DNA of 8,320 nt from Treponema sp. (lineage in GTDB: Bacteria > Spirochaetota > Spirochaetia > Treponematales > Treponemataceae), in the NCBI GenBank assembly GCA_003447785.1, contig DLYJ01000138.1:1-8320 (forward strand), in the 5' to 3' direction. The translations under genes and the position numbers were made by a program. Positions 1 through 6,441 of the stretch are shown piece after piece. How positions within the stretch are numbered: the first letter of the stretch is position 1; each line of letters begins with the position of its first letter. The notes beneath the pieces were generated by a model. It was given only the letters and a program-made list of their open reading frames with translations. It ran no database searches and was not told the origin of the DNA.

Positions 1-600
1 TGGAATTCAATTCCAAGTCAGCTTGCAAAGGAAAATAAAAAATTCATTTATGGTGCAATAAAAAAAGGCGCCCGGGCAAAAGAATTTGAAAATGCAATTC
101 AATGGCTGATTAATGCAGGACTGGTTTACAAGGTAAACAGGACAAAAAAACTGGAACTGCCCCTAAAGTTTTACGAAGACTTCGAATGCTTTAAGCTTTT
201 TGTAAATGACCTGGGACTGCTTGGCGCAATGGTTCAGGCTCCTGCAAGCGAGATTCTCGTGGGAAACAATGCTTTTTCTTCATATAAAGGAAGCTTTACA
301 GAACAATATGTGGCACAACAGTTTTATTCATCTGCTCCAGGTGATGTAAATACCAGACCTCTTTATTATTACACTAATGAAAACTCGACGATGGAAATTG
401 ATTTTGCTTTCCAGACGGATAAAGTATATCCCGTTGAAGTAAAGGCTGAGCAGAATCTAAAGGCAAAAAGCCTTTCAACCGTTCTTAAAAATGATGAAAA
501 ACTTTCAGGAATTCGCTTTTCTATGGCAGATTATATTGAACAAAGCCAGATGGTAAATGTTCCTCTGGCTCTTACAGAAGAGTATCTTAGAAGTTTGTAA
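1..600 (+). CDS. AAA-family ATPase with DUF4143 domain, C-terminal part (5' end outside window)
   Basis: The frame is open from the first base to TAA at 598-600, giving 199 residues. An ATG at 229 lies inside this frame and is internal, because the conserved family sequence continues upstream of it. The first part (SIPSQLAKENKKF, then KKGARAKEFENAIQWL, AGLVYKV, LPLKFYEDF, FKLFVNDLGLLGAM) matches the linker and winged-helix-like region of AAA_14/DUF4143 ATPases. The end carries the DUF4143 nuclease-like fold: YKGSFTEQYVAQQ near residues 95-107, then E132, D134, E146 and K148 within MEIDF and PVEVKAEQNLKAKSL, a PD-(D/E)xK-like pattern. The N-terminal AAA domain with the Walker motifs would lie upstream of the window. 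These proteins are abundant in host-associated bacteria and their biological role is poorly defined; a nucleic-acid-related ATPase is an inference. The gene is convergent with htrA. No T-rich intrinsic terminator follows it, only the GC-rich hairpin block. Confidence 0.88.
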   Translation, partial: WNSIPSQLAKENKKFIYGAIKKGARAKEFENAIQWLINAGLVYKVNRTKKLELPLKFYEDFECFKLFVNDLGLLGAMVQAPASEILVGNNAFSSYKGSFTEQYVAQQFYSSAPGDVNTRPLYYYTNENSTMEIDFAFQTDKVYPVEVKAEQNLKAKSLSTVLKNDEKLSGIRFSMADYIEQSQMVNVPLALTEEYLRSL

Positions 601-610
601 AATATCCCCG

Positions 611-770
611 TCCCCTGCGCCAGGAATTGTAGCGGTTGCCTGGCCTGCGGGGCAGGTCGGGCAAAACAGACGTGAGGGCCCGAACGTCTGGTCGGAGGCG
701 GAGGGCGTTGCCCCAGCCGGAGCCGCGAAAAGTCCGGTCCTGCGCTGCTGCGCAGGAGGCGCCCCCTTAA
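611..770. repeat. GC-rich multi-hairpin intergenic element
   Basis: This segment is about 69% G+C by hand count, and visibly richer than the genes on either side. It fills the whole gap between two convergent genes. It is a string of short inverted repeats: CCTG/CAGG (614-617/621-624), CCTGC/GCAGG (644-648/652-656), CAGACGT/ACGTCTG (667-673/684-690), GGGC/GCCC (703-706/710-713), CCGGA/TCCGG (717-721/733-737) and CCTGCGC/GCGCAGG (739-745/750-756). The word CCTGCGC occurs at both ends (614-620 and 739-745), so 614-620 could also pair with 750-756 and close the whole element. No coding sequence is convincing inside it. It may be a mobile or interspersed REP-like repeat, a structured RNA, or a two-way transcription barrier. 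Copy number cannot be judged from one window, so calling it a repeat family is inference. Confidence 0.5.
739..756. terminator. Perfect GC hairpin, possible two-way terminator between convergent genes
   Basis: CCTGCGC at 739-745 pairs perfectly with GCGCAGG at 750-756 around a four-base loop (TGCT). It is the tightest hairpin of the GC-rich block and lies 18 bases beyond the htrA stop codon. Neither strand has a T-run directly after the stem, so it is not a canonical rho-independent terminator. It is listed because no better terminator is visible for either the DUF4143 gene or htrA. Confidence 0.3.
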
Positions 771-774
771 AAAG

Positions 775-2283
775 CTAGAACTTATACTTGCTTGTGCTAA
801 GGGTGTGGCCGTCGTTGTATACATCGAACCAGATTTCTTTGTTCTTTGAGATGTCCAGAGCCGCATAGAATTCCTGAACTGTTGTTACTTTCTTGTCGTT
901 TACTGCGGTAATAACGTCGCCGTTCTGCAATCTCATTGCTGCGGCCGGTGATTTTTCAAGGACGTTCATTACTGCAACGCCCTTTACCTTGTCGCCTTCA
1001 AGTTCAAGATTTTTACGAACCTGTTCTGTCAGAGGAGCTACGATAAAGCCCGGCCAGAGTTTTGAATTATCCGTGCTTACTTTTTCCGTGCGTTCTTCGA
1101 TTCTGACTGTCAAATCAAGTGTTTTGCCATTACGGATTACCTTGAACTGTGCATCCTTGTTTGCAGGCAATGAACCAACTTCCCGTACCAGTTCGTTCTG
1201 GTTTTTGATTTTTTTGCCGTTGAGTTCAATAATAAAGTCACCGGCCTGCATTCCGCCCTTGAGGGCCGGAGAATCAATGAATACCTGACTTGCAAAGGCA
1301 CCGTTTTTGCCCTTAACATCAAGTTCCTTTTTGAATTCATCATTTACGTCTACAAGACTTACACCAAGCCAGCCGTATGTAATTTTTCCGTTTGAAATAA
1401 AGTCGTCAATGTATTTTTTAAGTGAATTAATCGGAAGACTGAATCCAAGTCCCTGGCTTCCGCCTGAGTTTGAAGCAATCCATGTGTTGATTCCGATAAT
1501 TTCGCCGTAGATATTTACGAGAGGTCCGCCGCTGTTTCCCTGGTTGATTGCGGCATCTGTCTGGATAAAGTCGTTCATATTGCCAATCTGGTCACCGCTG
1601 CGTCCGAGAGCGCTGACGATTCCCTGTGTAACTGACTGTTTGTATCCGAGAGGTGCGCCCATTGCAAGAACGATGTCCCCTACTTTTACCTTGTCGCTGT
1701 CACCAAGTGTTGCAACTACAATATTTGAATCTTTATCTGCCGTAAATGAAACAAGTGCGATGTCCTGACGTTCATCTGCGCCTACAAGTTTTGCGTCAAA
1801 CTTCTGTCCGTCATTCAGATTGACTGTAATTTCTGTCGCCTTACCTGCAACGTGATTATTTGTCAAAACGTAAACTGTGTCTCCTGTACGTCGTACAATT
1901 ACGCCTGAACCAAGACCTTTCTGGCTGTATTCACGCTTGCGTTCCTTTTTGTTTTCGTCTCCCTGGTTAGGAAAACCGAAGAACCAGAACGGCAGCTCGT
2001 CAAACGGATTTGTCTGGGTAACTGTTGTTTTTTCCGTTACGTCGATTTCTACAACTGAAGGAAGTACTCCGTCAGAAATATAATTGAATGAATTCTGAAG
2101 TGCTTCAACAATCTTCAATGATTCAGAAGGAATTTTAACTGCCGGAGCTGTATCGGCAAAAACAGTGTCTGCTGTTCCTTCTACCTTTGTTTTGCTGCAG
2201 GAAAAACTTACTACTGAAAAAGCAAGAACCGCTGCAGCCGCACCAGTGAGGATTTTTGCTGTCATATTTTTGATATTTTTCAT
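775..2283 (-). CDS. htrA: DegP/HtrA (Do-like) serine protease with two PDZ domains, putative lipoprotein
   Basis: A 502-residue envelope serine protease of the S1C family, which degrades misfolded proteins in the periplasm. After a charged, hydrophobic leader, residues 25-29 read VSFSC, a relaxed spirochaetal-style lipobox, so the mature protein may be lipid-anchored at C29; this is an inference. The trypsin-like domain covers about residues 60-300. Its catalytic triad is visible: H144 in TNNHV, D174 in ERQDIALV and S251 in GNSGGP. The linker near 95-122 is short compared with the long LA loop of E. coli DegP, so the layout is closer to DegQ. PDZ1 covers about 304-398 and PDZ2 about 410-495. 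The length fits a two-PDZ HtrA. ATG at 2283 is supported by GGAGG at 2294-2298 with a 10-base spacer. A strong terminator sits directly upstream, separating it from map. The TAG stop abuts the GC-rich block. Confidence 0.93.
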   Translation of the reverse strand: MKNIKNMTAKILTGAAAAVLAFSVVSFSCSKTKVEGTADTVFADTAPAVKIPSESLKIVEALQNSFNYISDGVLPSVVEIDVTEKTTVTQTNPFDELPFWFFGFPNQGDENKKERKREYSQKGLGSGVIVRRTGDTVYVLTNNHVAGKATEITVNLNDGQKFDAKLVGADERQDIALVSFTADKDSNIVVATLGDSDKVKVGDIVLAMGAPLGYKQSVTQGIVSALGRSGDQIGNMNDFIQTDAAINQGNSGGPLVNIYGEIIGINTWIASNSGGSQGLGFSLPINSLKKYIDDFISNGKITYGWLGVSLVDVNDEFKKELDVKGKNGAFASQVFIDSPALKGGMQAGDFIIELNGKKIKNQNELVREVGSLPANKDAQFKVIRNGKTLDLTVRIEERTEKVSTDNSKLWPGFIVAPLTEQVRKNLELEGDKVKGVAVMNVLEKSPAAAMRLQNGDVITAVNDKKVTTVQEFYAALDISKNKEIWFDVYNDGHTLSTSKYKF

Positions 2284-2298
2284 ATTTATTTAGCCTCC

Positions 2299-2337
2299 AA
2301 AAAAAATCGCCTTTCTGATAATATAATCAAAAAGGCG
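2299..2337 (-). terminator. Intrinsic terminator of the J-protein/map transcript
   Basis: On the minus strand, a 12-base-pair stem (outer CGCCTTT with AAAGGCG, inner TTGAT with ATCAG including one G-U pair) encloses a six-base loop TATATT. It is followed by one A and eight Ts (2306-2299). The hairpin occupies 2337-2308, starting 41 bases after the map stop codon. This is a textbook rho-independent terminator. It is unusual in that its T-run directly abuts the GGAGG of htrA (2294-2298), so it also lies in the htrA upstream region. Confidence 0.88.
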
Positions 2338-2351
2338 CCAAAAGGTTACAA
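2323..2351 (-). promoter_or_regulatory. Candidate htrA promoter overlapping the map terminator
   Basis: On the minus strand, TTGTAA (2351-2346) is followed by 17 bases and GATTAT (2328-2323). Each box matches 4 of 6 sigma-70 consensus bases. The overlapping alternatives TATATT (2325-2320) and TATTAT (2323-2318) could also serve as the -10. The predicted start is near 2316, giving a leader of about 33 bases with the GGAGG of htrA. A transcript starting there would contain only the 3' half of the terminator hairpin and so could not fold it. This is a weak motif-only call. Confidence 0.4.
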
Positions 2352-2378
2352 AAAAATTAAATTCTAGAATCAACCAAC

Positions 2379-3143
2379 CTAGCAGACTACATCGTCACAC
2401 AGGGTAAGTATTTCTGTGTGATCGGCAAATACTGCAACCGTGTGCTCTTCGTGGCAGCTTGTCTTTCCGTCGGCAGTCAGAACAGTCCAGCCGTCTTTTG
2501 CAAGTGTAACATCGGCTGTTCCGAGGTTAATCATCGGTTCAATTGCAAGTACCATTCCAGGTTGAATTCTTGGATTTGGTCCGCCCTGAGGGCAGTTTGG
2601 AATGGACGGATCTTCGTGAACATCAAGTCCAACTCCGTGTCCGCAGTAATCATAAACAACGCCGTAACCGTGCTTTCCGTAAGCAATGTCATTTACAGCA
2701 TTTGAAATATCACGGATGCGGTTACCTGCAACACATGCGGCGATTCCTGCGGCGAGGGACTCGCGGGTAACCTGAACCAGTTTACGCCACTCCGGTTTTA
2801 CGTTACCAACCTGAACTGTATGACACGAGTCAGAAATATAACCGTCCAGATCAATTCCGATATCAAGACTTACAAGGTCACCGTCTTTTATAATTCTCTT
2901 CTTTGATGGAATTCCATGAATTACTTCATTGTTGATGCTGATACATGCAGCGCCAGGAAAGTCTTCTGCATACCATGCAGGTTTTCCTCCGATTTTTTTG
3001 ATGAACTTAACTACAAGATCATCAACATCTTTTGTACTCATTCCAGGATGCACCTGAGGAATAACATCTCTAAACAGATCAGCAAGTGCATGGCATGACT
3101 GTCTGATGCCCTCAATTTCTTTTTCATTCTTTAAGCGAATCAT
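2379..3143 (-). CDS. map: Methionine aminopeptidase, type I
   Basis: A 254-residue cytoplasmic M24-family metalloprotease that removes the initiator methionine from new proteins with a small second residue. All expected catalytic and metal-ligand residues are present in order: H76 (VIHGIP), D94 (SLDIG), D105 (ISDSCHTV), H169 (CGHGVG), H176 (DVHEDP), E202 (AIEPM) and E233 (HEEHTV). The length is that of a compact type I enzyme without the N-terminal zinc-binding extension or the type II insertion. ATG at 3143 has GAGGTGA at 3154-3148, which overlaps the TAG stop of the upstream J-protein gene, 10 bases away. The two are therefore probably cotranscribed and translationally coupled. The gene ends in TAG at 2381-2379, and a strong intrinsic terminator follows. 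Confidence 0.97.
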   Translation of the reverse strand: MIRLKNEKEIEGIRQSCHALADLFRDVIPQVHPGMSTKDVDDLVVKFIKKIGGKPAWYAEDFPGAACISINNEVIHGIPSKKRIIKDGDLVSLDIGIDLDGYISDSCHTVQVGNVKPEWRKLVQVTRESLAAGIAACVAGNRIRDISNAVNDIAYGKHGYGVVYDYCGHGVGLDVHEDPSIPNCPQGGPNPRIQPGMVLAIEPMINLGTADVTLAKDGWTVLTADGKTSCHEEHTVAVFADHTEILTLCDDVVC

Positions 3144-3147
3144 TATA

Positions 3148-3154
3148 TCACCTC
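3148..3154 (-). promoter_or_regulatory. Ribosome binding site of map, overlapping the J-protein stop
   Basis: GAGGTGA on the minus strand is a strong Shine-Dalgarno match four bases before the map ATG if the full heptamer is counted. Its first base is also the last base of the upstream gene's TAG stop (3156-3154). Ribosomes ending the J-protein would therefore sit on the map start region, which fixes the map start and suggests coupling. Confidence 0.75.
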
Positions 3155-3909
3155 TATGCTAATCGGACGGCCTCTTCTTCGCAAATGCGTGCAGTGCGCT
3201 CATCTCCCATACGCCGATAAGCGCCTGCCATTTTTTGCAGAAAAAACGCGTCGTCCCTGTTTCCAAAACCTAATTCCAGAGCCCGTTCCCAGGCGTCCAG
3301 TGCAAGTTCATCATCAATTTTTCCGTCAAGCCTGTACTTTAAAATCGTGCGGGTAAGATCCATAACTTCAGTAAAGAACAGCCTGAAGTATTCAAATGTC
3401 CGTTCCATGCAGATTATCTGTTCAAGCAGAACAAAGGCGTCATAATACTCATCCCGCAGAACCAGTTCTTCGGCAAGAATAAAACCGTAGTCCATAAAGT
3501 CTTCCCGGGTAAACCAGTTGCTCAACTTAAAATTTGCGTGATTCATGCACATCTCTTTGAATTCACGGACTGCATCGTCTTCACGGTGATGCAGCAGATC
3601 AAAGAATATGAGTTTTGCGCGGCTTTCTTCATCAGAGCGCGCAAGGAGCCATTTGCGGTAGTCAAAGGATTCTGTGGAACGGTAAGCCTTGTGCCGGCTT
3701 CTGTAAAAAAATGATTCGTCAAAAAGAGAGCGTTGTTTTACATCGGACAAAATTTCGTAAGCTTTTACCAGGTTACGGAATTCTTCTGTGGTATCCTGGG
3801 TTCCGGTTGTGTCCGGATGTAACTGTTTTGCTTTTAATCGATAGGCCCGTCTAATCTCGGCAGCAGAAGCACCTGGAGCTACGCCGAGAATTTTATAACA
3901 ATCTTCCAA
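3154..3909 (-). CDS. J-domain protein (DnaJ-like, class C) with helical C-terminal region
   Basis: A 251-residue cytoplasmic protein. Residues 2-65 are a J-domain (YKILGV, then the HPD motif at 31-33 and the YEILSD helix), the part that stimulates Hsp70/DnaK ATPase. There is no Gly/Phe-rich region and no CxxCxGxG zinc finger, so it is not DnaJ itself but a specialised co-chaperone. Residues about 75-251 look all-helical and rich in aromatic and acidic residues. Segments such as ALDAWERALELG and KMAGAYRRMGDERTA resemble TPR repeats, which would bind a client or partner (inference). The start is TTG at 3909. It is the only plausible in-frame start: upstream the frame runs into the usp TAA with no ATG or GTG, and the J-domain begins at once. 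No Shine-Dalgarno precedes it, and a TATAAT lies 9 bases upstream. It is followed by map after 10 bases. Confidence 0.82.
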   Translation of the reverse strand: MEDCYKILGVAPGASAAEIRRAYRLKAKQLHPDTTGTQDTTEEFRNLVKAYEILSDVKQRSLFDESFFYRSRHKAYRSTESFDYRKWLLARSDEESRAKLIFFDLLHHREDDAVREFKEMCMNHANFKLSNWFTREDFMDYGFILAEELVLRDEYYDAFVLLEQIICMERTFEYFRLFFTEVMDLTRTILKYRLDGKIDDELALDAWERALELGFGNRDDAFFLQKMAGAYRRMGDERTARICEEEAVRLA

Positions 3910-3918
3910 AGTATTAAA

Positions 3919-3947
3919 ATTATAGCGAAAAGAGCCGTTTTACTCAA
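3919..3947 (-). promoter_or_regulatory. Sigma-70-type promoter for the J-protein/map transcript
   Basis: On the minus strand, TTGAGT (3947-3942, 4 of 6 consensus) is followed by exactly 17 bases and a perfect TATAAT (3924-3919). The -35 box overlaps the usp stop codon. The predicted transcription start is the A at about 3912, only three bases before the TTG start codon of the J-protein. No intrinsic terminator separates usp from this promoter, so read-through from the ATPase genes may add to it. Confidence 0.65.
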
Positions 3948-4440
3948 TCTTAAAGCGCTTTTCGATATCTTTTTCGCGGACAATAAGTACGTTGCACCCG
4001 GCGTAACCGACGATGCCGAAGTTTGTGGCAGAAATATGGTCTTTTTTTAAGACGCTTTCCACAGAAACCCGGTCGTGTTCCTTTCCGCCAAGCACGATGA
4101 GGTCGGCTTTATATTCTTCGGCACAGGTGATAAGTTCCGACCAGACTGCACCTTTACGGAGTTCTGTCTGAATTTTTACACCTTTTTGCTTTGAAAGCTG
4201 AACCACGCTTTCCAGAAGTTTTTTGCCTTCTTCTTCCAGGGATTTTTCGTAATTATTTGATTCATCACTGATGAGGAATTTTGAAAGGGTAAGCTGTCTG
4301 ATGGTGGCTGTGTCTACAACGTAAACTGCCTTCAGTTCACACCCCAGCTGTTTTGCCATCAGAATTGAATACATTGAGGCGTGTATGGATTGTTCGGAAC
4401 CGTTAACGGCAACTATAACTTTTTTAAACAGACTGTGCAT
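3940..4440 (-). CDS. Universal stress protein family (UspA-like) protein
   Basis: A 166-residue soluble cytoplasmic protein with the alpha/beta layout of the Usp fold. The first strand and loop read KKVIVAVNGSEQS (residues 6-18). A middle region KADLIVLGGKEHD (111-123) and a last strand CNVLIVREKD (149-158) follow. Nucleotide binding is doubtful. The canonical Asp of VAVDGS is Asn13, and the usual Gly-x2-Gly-x9-Gly-Ser/Thr ATP motif after the fourth strand is not recognisable; GGKEHD and FGIVGYAG stand in its place. ATG at 4440 is five bases after the atpD stop. There is no clear Shine-Dalgarno, only an A-rich stretch, so translation may depend on coupling to atpD. Its position suggests expression with the V-ATPase, but no functional link is shown. 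The TAA stop overlaps the -35 box of the next promoter. Confidence 0.8.
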   Translation of the reverse strand: MHSLFKKVIVAVNGSEQSIHASMYSILMAKQLGCELKAVYVVDTATIRQLTLSKFLISDESNNYEKSLEEEGKKLLESVVQLSKQKGVKIQTELRKGAVWSELITCAEEYKADLIVLGGKEHDRVSVESVLKKDHISATNFGIVGYAGCNVLIVREKDIEKRFKIE

Positions 4441-4445
4441 TTTTT

Positions 4446-5060
4446 TTACTTTCGCTTTTTTAGTGCCTTTAAGACAAAGGTGTTTTCTCTCTCCCGCTCT
4501 TCCAGAACACCTTCGATATAAGTTTTGGTTTCGCGGTTTTGTGGAATTACAAGTTTATCAAGCGCATTTACACGGCGCTGAGTTTTCTTAACCTCATTGG
4601 CAAGTCTCCAGGCAATTGTTCTGATACTTGCCATCTGGGTCAACAAAGAAAGCAGTTTGAAAAATTCAACCATAACCTTGTCACTGTCGGCAAAACTTCC
4701 AAGATAGGAATAAAAAAGCTGTTGTTTTGGAAGTTCAACTTCGATTGAGTCAAAGTTCATTCCGCCGGTGTTGACTCGGGTTTCTTTAATATGAAAGTCA
4801 TATTTTACGGAATGGCCGATTCGTTCAACACGGTCACCGCCGACGATTTTCAGCATATTTTTGAGGGCGGGATATGCCTGTTCAACAGTTGAATCAATCT
4901 GCTTTTCCAGGAGCTTTACCTGTTCAACAATGCGCATCAACTCCATCACAAGAATTTCCCGCTTTTGTTCCAGAAGTTCATAACCGTTCTGCGCAACGGA
5001 AAGCTGTTCTTTAATCGAGAGAAGATTTGATTTTGTCGGCGCAATGTTTAACTTAGCCAT
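4446..5060 (-). CDS. atpD: V-type ATP synthase subunit D (central stalk rotor)
   Basis: A 204-residue rotor-shaft subunit of the V/A-type ATPase. It would form the long coiled coil inside the A3B3 head. The N-terminal helix carries the family pattern ([14 protein letters not shown], then [15 protein letters not shown], residues 7-42), and the C-terminal helix carries [20 protein letters not shown] (about 154-173) followed by a charged [13 protein letters not shown] segment. The length is normal for the family. ATG at 5060 overlaps the end of atpB by 8 bases. AAGG lies about 10 bases upstream, a modest ribosome binding site that fits translational coupling. It is followed by the usp-like gene rather than subunit I. 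In V-type nomenclature this gene is the rotor shaft and is unrelated to the F-type beta subunit that is also called atpD. Confidence 0.95.
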   Translation of the reverse strand: MAKLNIAPTKSNLLSIKEQLSVAQNGYELLEQKREILVMELMRIVEQVKLLEKQIDSTVEQAYPALKNMLKIVGGDRVERIGHSVKYDFHIKETRVNTGGMNFDSIEVELPKQQLFYSYLGSFADSDKVMVEFFKLLSLLTQMASIRTIAWRLANEVKKTQRRVNALDKLVIPQNRETKTYIEGVLEERERENTFVLKALKKRK

Positions 5061-6441
5061 CTACTTCTGCCTTTGGCATATATTTGTCGATTAAGCTGCT
5101 TGGAATTCTGTACAGATCTCTGCGCGGGAGCATTGAAAGAAGCGACCAGCCAAGATCCAGAGTCTGTTCAATTGTACGGTCTTCGTGCTCACCCTGGGCA
5201 AAAAACTTTTCTTCCATTGCCTGGCCAAATTTAAGGTAATCCTTGTCTTCGTCAGAGAGTTCTTCTTCGCCGATGATTGCGGCAAGTCCGCGTATTGTTT
5301 TTACTTTTGAATACGAGGCAAAAAGCTGGCTTGCAAGGGAACTGTGGTCTTCCCGGGTCATTCCTTCTCCGATACCGTCCTTCATCAAACGGCTCAAACT
5401 TGGAAGAACGCTTACAGGAGGATAAACGCCTTTCTGGCTCAACTCCCGGTCAAGTACAATCTGGCCTTCCGTGATATAACCGGTAAGGTCCGGAATCGGG
5501 TGGCTGATATCATCATTTGGCATTGTCAGAATCGGAATCTGGGTAATTGAACCGGTTGAACCCTTGATTTTTCCTGCCCTTTCGTACAATTCAGCAAGGT
5601 CCGAATACAGGTAGCCCGGATAACCTTTACGTCCCGGAACTTCGCCCCGAGTTGTAGAAATTTCCCGCAGGGCTTCGCAGTAGTTTGTCATATCGGTCAT
5701 TACAACCAGAACGTGCATTCCCTTTTTAAAGGCAAGATACTCAGCGGCTGTAAGTGCACAGCGCGGTGTGATGATACGTTCAATTGACGGAGAATCGGCA
5801 AGGGAAAGGAACATTACTACCTTGCTCAAAACTCCTGATTCTTCAAATGAATTGATAAAGAACTGGGCCTGGTCGTATTTGATTCCCATTCCGGCAAATA
5901 CCATCACAAACTGTTCATCGCTGTTTTTAAGTTTTGCCTGACGGATAATCTGTGCCGCAAGGCGGTTATGGCTCAAACCGTTTCCGCTGAAAATCGGAAG
6001 TTTCTGACCGCGAATCAAAGTGTTCATTCCATCGATGGATGAAATTCCCGTCTGAATAAAGTCTTTCGGATAAACCCGGGCAAAAGGATTGATTGGCATT
6101 CCGTTTACATCGATTTTTTCGCTGGACACAATGGGAGGAAGGCCGTCGGCGCTGTTTCCGAGGCCGTTAAAAATTCTTCCAAGAAGTCCGTCGCCTACCC
6201 TCAATTCAAGAGGCTCGTCCAAAAATTCAACAGAACTGTCGTTTAAGTCCAGTCCGGTAGTTGAACCAAAAATCTGAACAACGGCAGCTTCTTTATTCAA
6301 GTCGATTACGCGGCCCGTTCTTTTCTGGCCCTGCTTATCGCGGACATAGACGATTTCGTTATAAAAAATATTTTCTGCGGCACGAACAACAACAATCGGT
6401 CCGTCAACAGAATTAAGTCCCCGGTACTCAATGCCTTTCAT
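5053..6441 (-). CDS. atpB: V-type ATP synthase subunit B (non-catalytic head subunit)
   Basis: A 462-residue subunit that alternates with A in the hexameric head. It has the fold of the catalytic subunit but no working Walker A motif: the equivalent loop reads [12 protein letters not shown] (151-162), as is normal for B. Other landmarks are [19 protein letters not shown] (131-149), [13 protein letters not shown] (248-260), ELYERAGKI (284-292) and [12 protein letters not shown] (347-358), whose R351 is probably the arginine finger reaching into the A active site. I chose ATG at 6441 rather than ATG 6474. The protein then begins [16 protein letters not shown], as expected for the family, and GGAG lies at 6452-6449 with a 7-base spacer. 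The longer form would add 11 atypical residues. It overlaps atpA by 14 bases and atpD by 8. Confidence 0.95.
   Translation of the reverse strand: MKGIEYRGLNSVDGPIVVVRAAENIFYNEIVYVRDKQGQKRTGRVIDLNKEAAVVQIFGSTTGLDLNDSSVEFLDEPLELRVGDGLLGRIFNGLGNSADGLPPIVSSEKIDVNGMPINPFARVYPKDFIQTGISSIDGMNTLIRGQKLPIFSGNGLSHNRLAAQIIRQAKLKNSDEQFVMVFAGMGIKYDQAQFFINSFEESGVLSKVVMFLSLADSPSIERIITPRCALTAAEYLAFKKGMHVLVVMTDMTNYCEALREISTTRGEVPGRKGYPGYLYSDLAELYERAGKIKGSTGSITQIPILTMPNDDISHPIPDLTGYITEGQIVLDRELSQKGVYPPVSVLPSLSRLMKDGIGEGMTREDHSSLASQLFASYSKVKTIRGLAAIIGEEELSDEDKDYLKFGQAMEEKFFAQGEHEDRTIEQTLDLGWSLLSMLPRRDLYRIPSSLIDKYMPKAEVDG

Noticed and set aside
229..231. ATG 229 as the start of the DUF4143 gene
   Set aside because: The frame is open and carries recognisable family sequence from base 1, so this Met is internal.
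531..866. Open frames across the GC-rich block (minus 531-866 and plus 557-778)
   Set aside because: They overlap the ends of two well-supported genes, have low-complexity Pro/Arg/Ala-rich products, no ribosome binding site, and arise because stop codons are rare in GC-rich sequence.
893..1288. Plus-strand open frames opposite htrA, map, atpB and atpA
   Set aside because: They are antisense shadows of well-supported genes, with no family-like sequence or convincing ribosome binding sites.
2361..2370. Perfect 10-base palindrome ATTCTAGAAT upstream of htrA as an operator
   Set aside because: Short and AT-rich, with no second copy or known regulator match; it could be chance.
3952..3961. Palindrome AAAGCGCTTT near the end of usp as a terminator
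   Set aside because: It lies inside coding sequence, has no loop worth the name and no T-run after it on the minus strand.
4441..4447. Seven-A run at the atpD/usp junction as a programmed slippage site
   Set aside because: It spans the atpD stop and the short intergenic gap, so slippage would not join two frames in a useful way; it is more simply an A-rich spacer.
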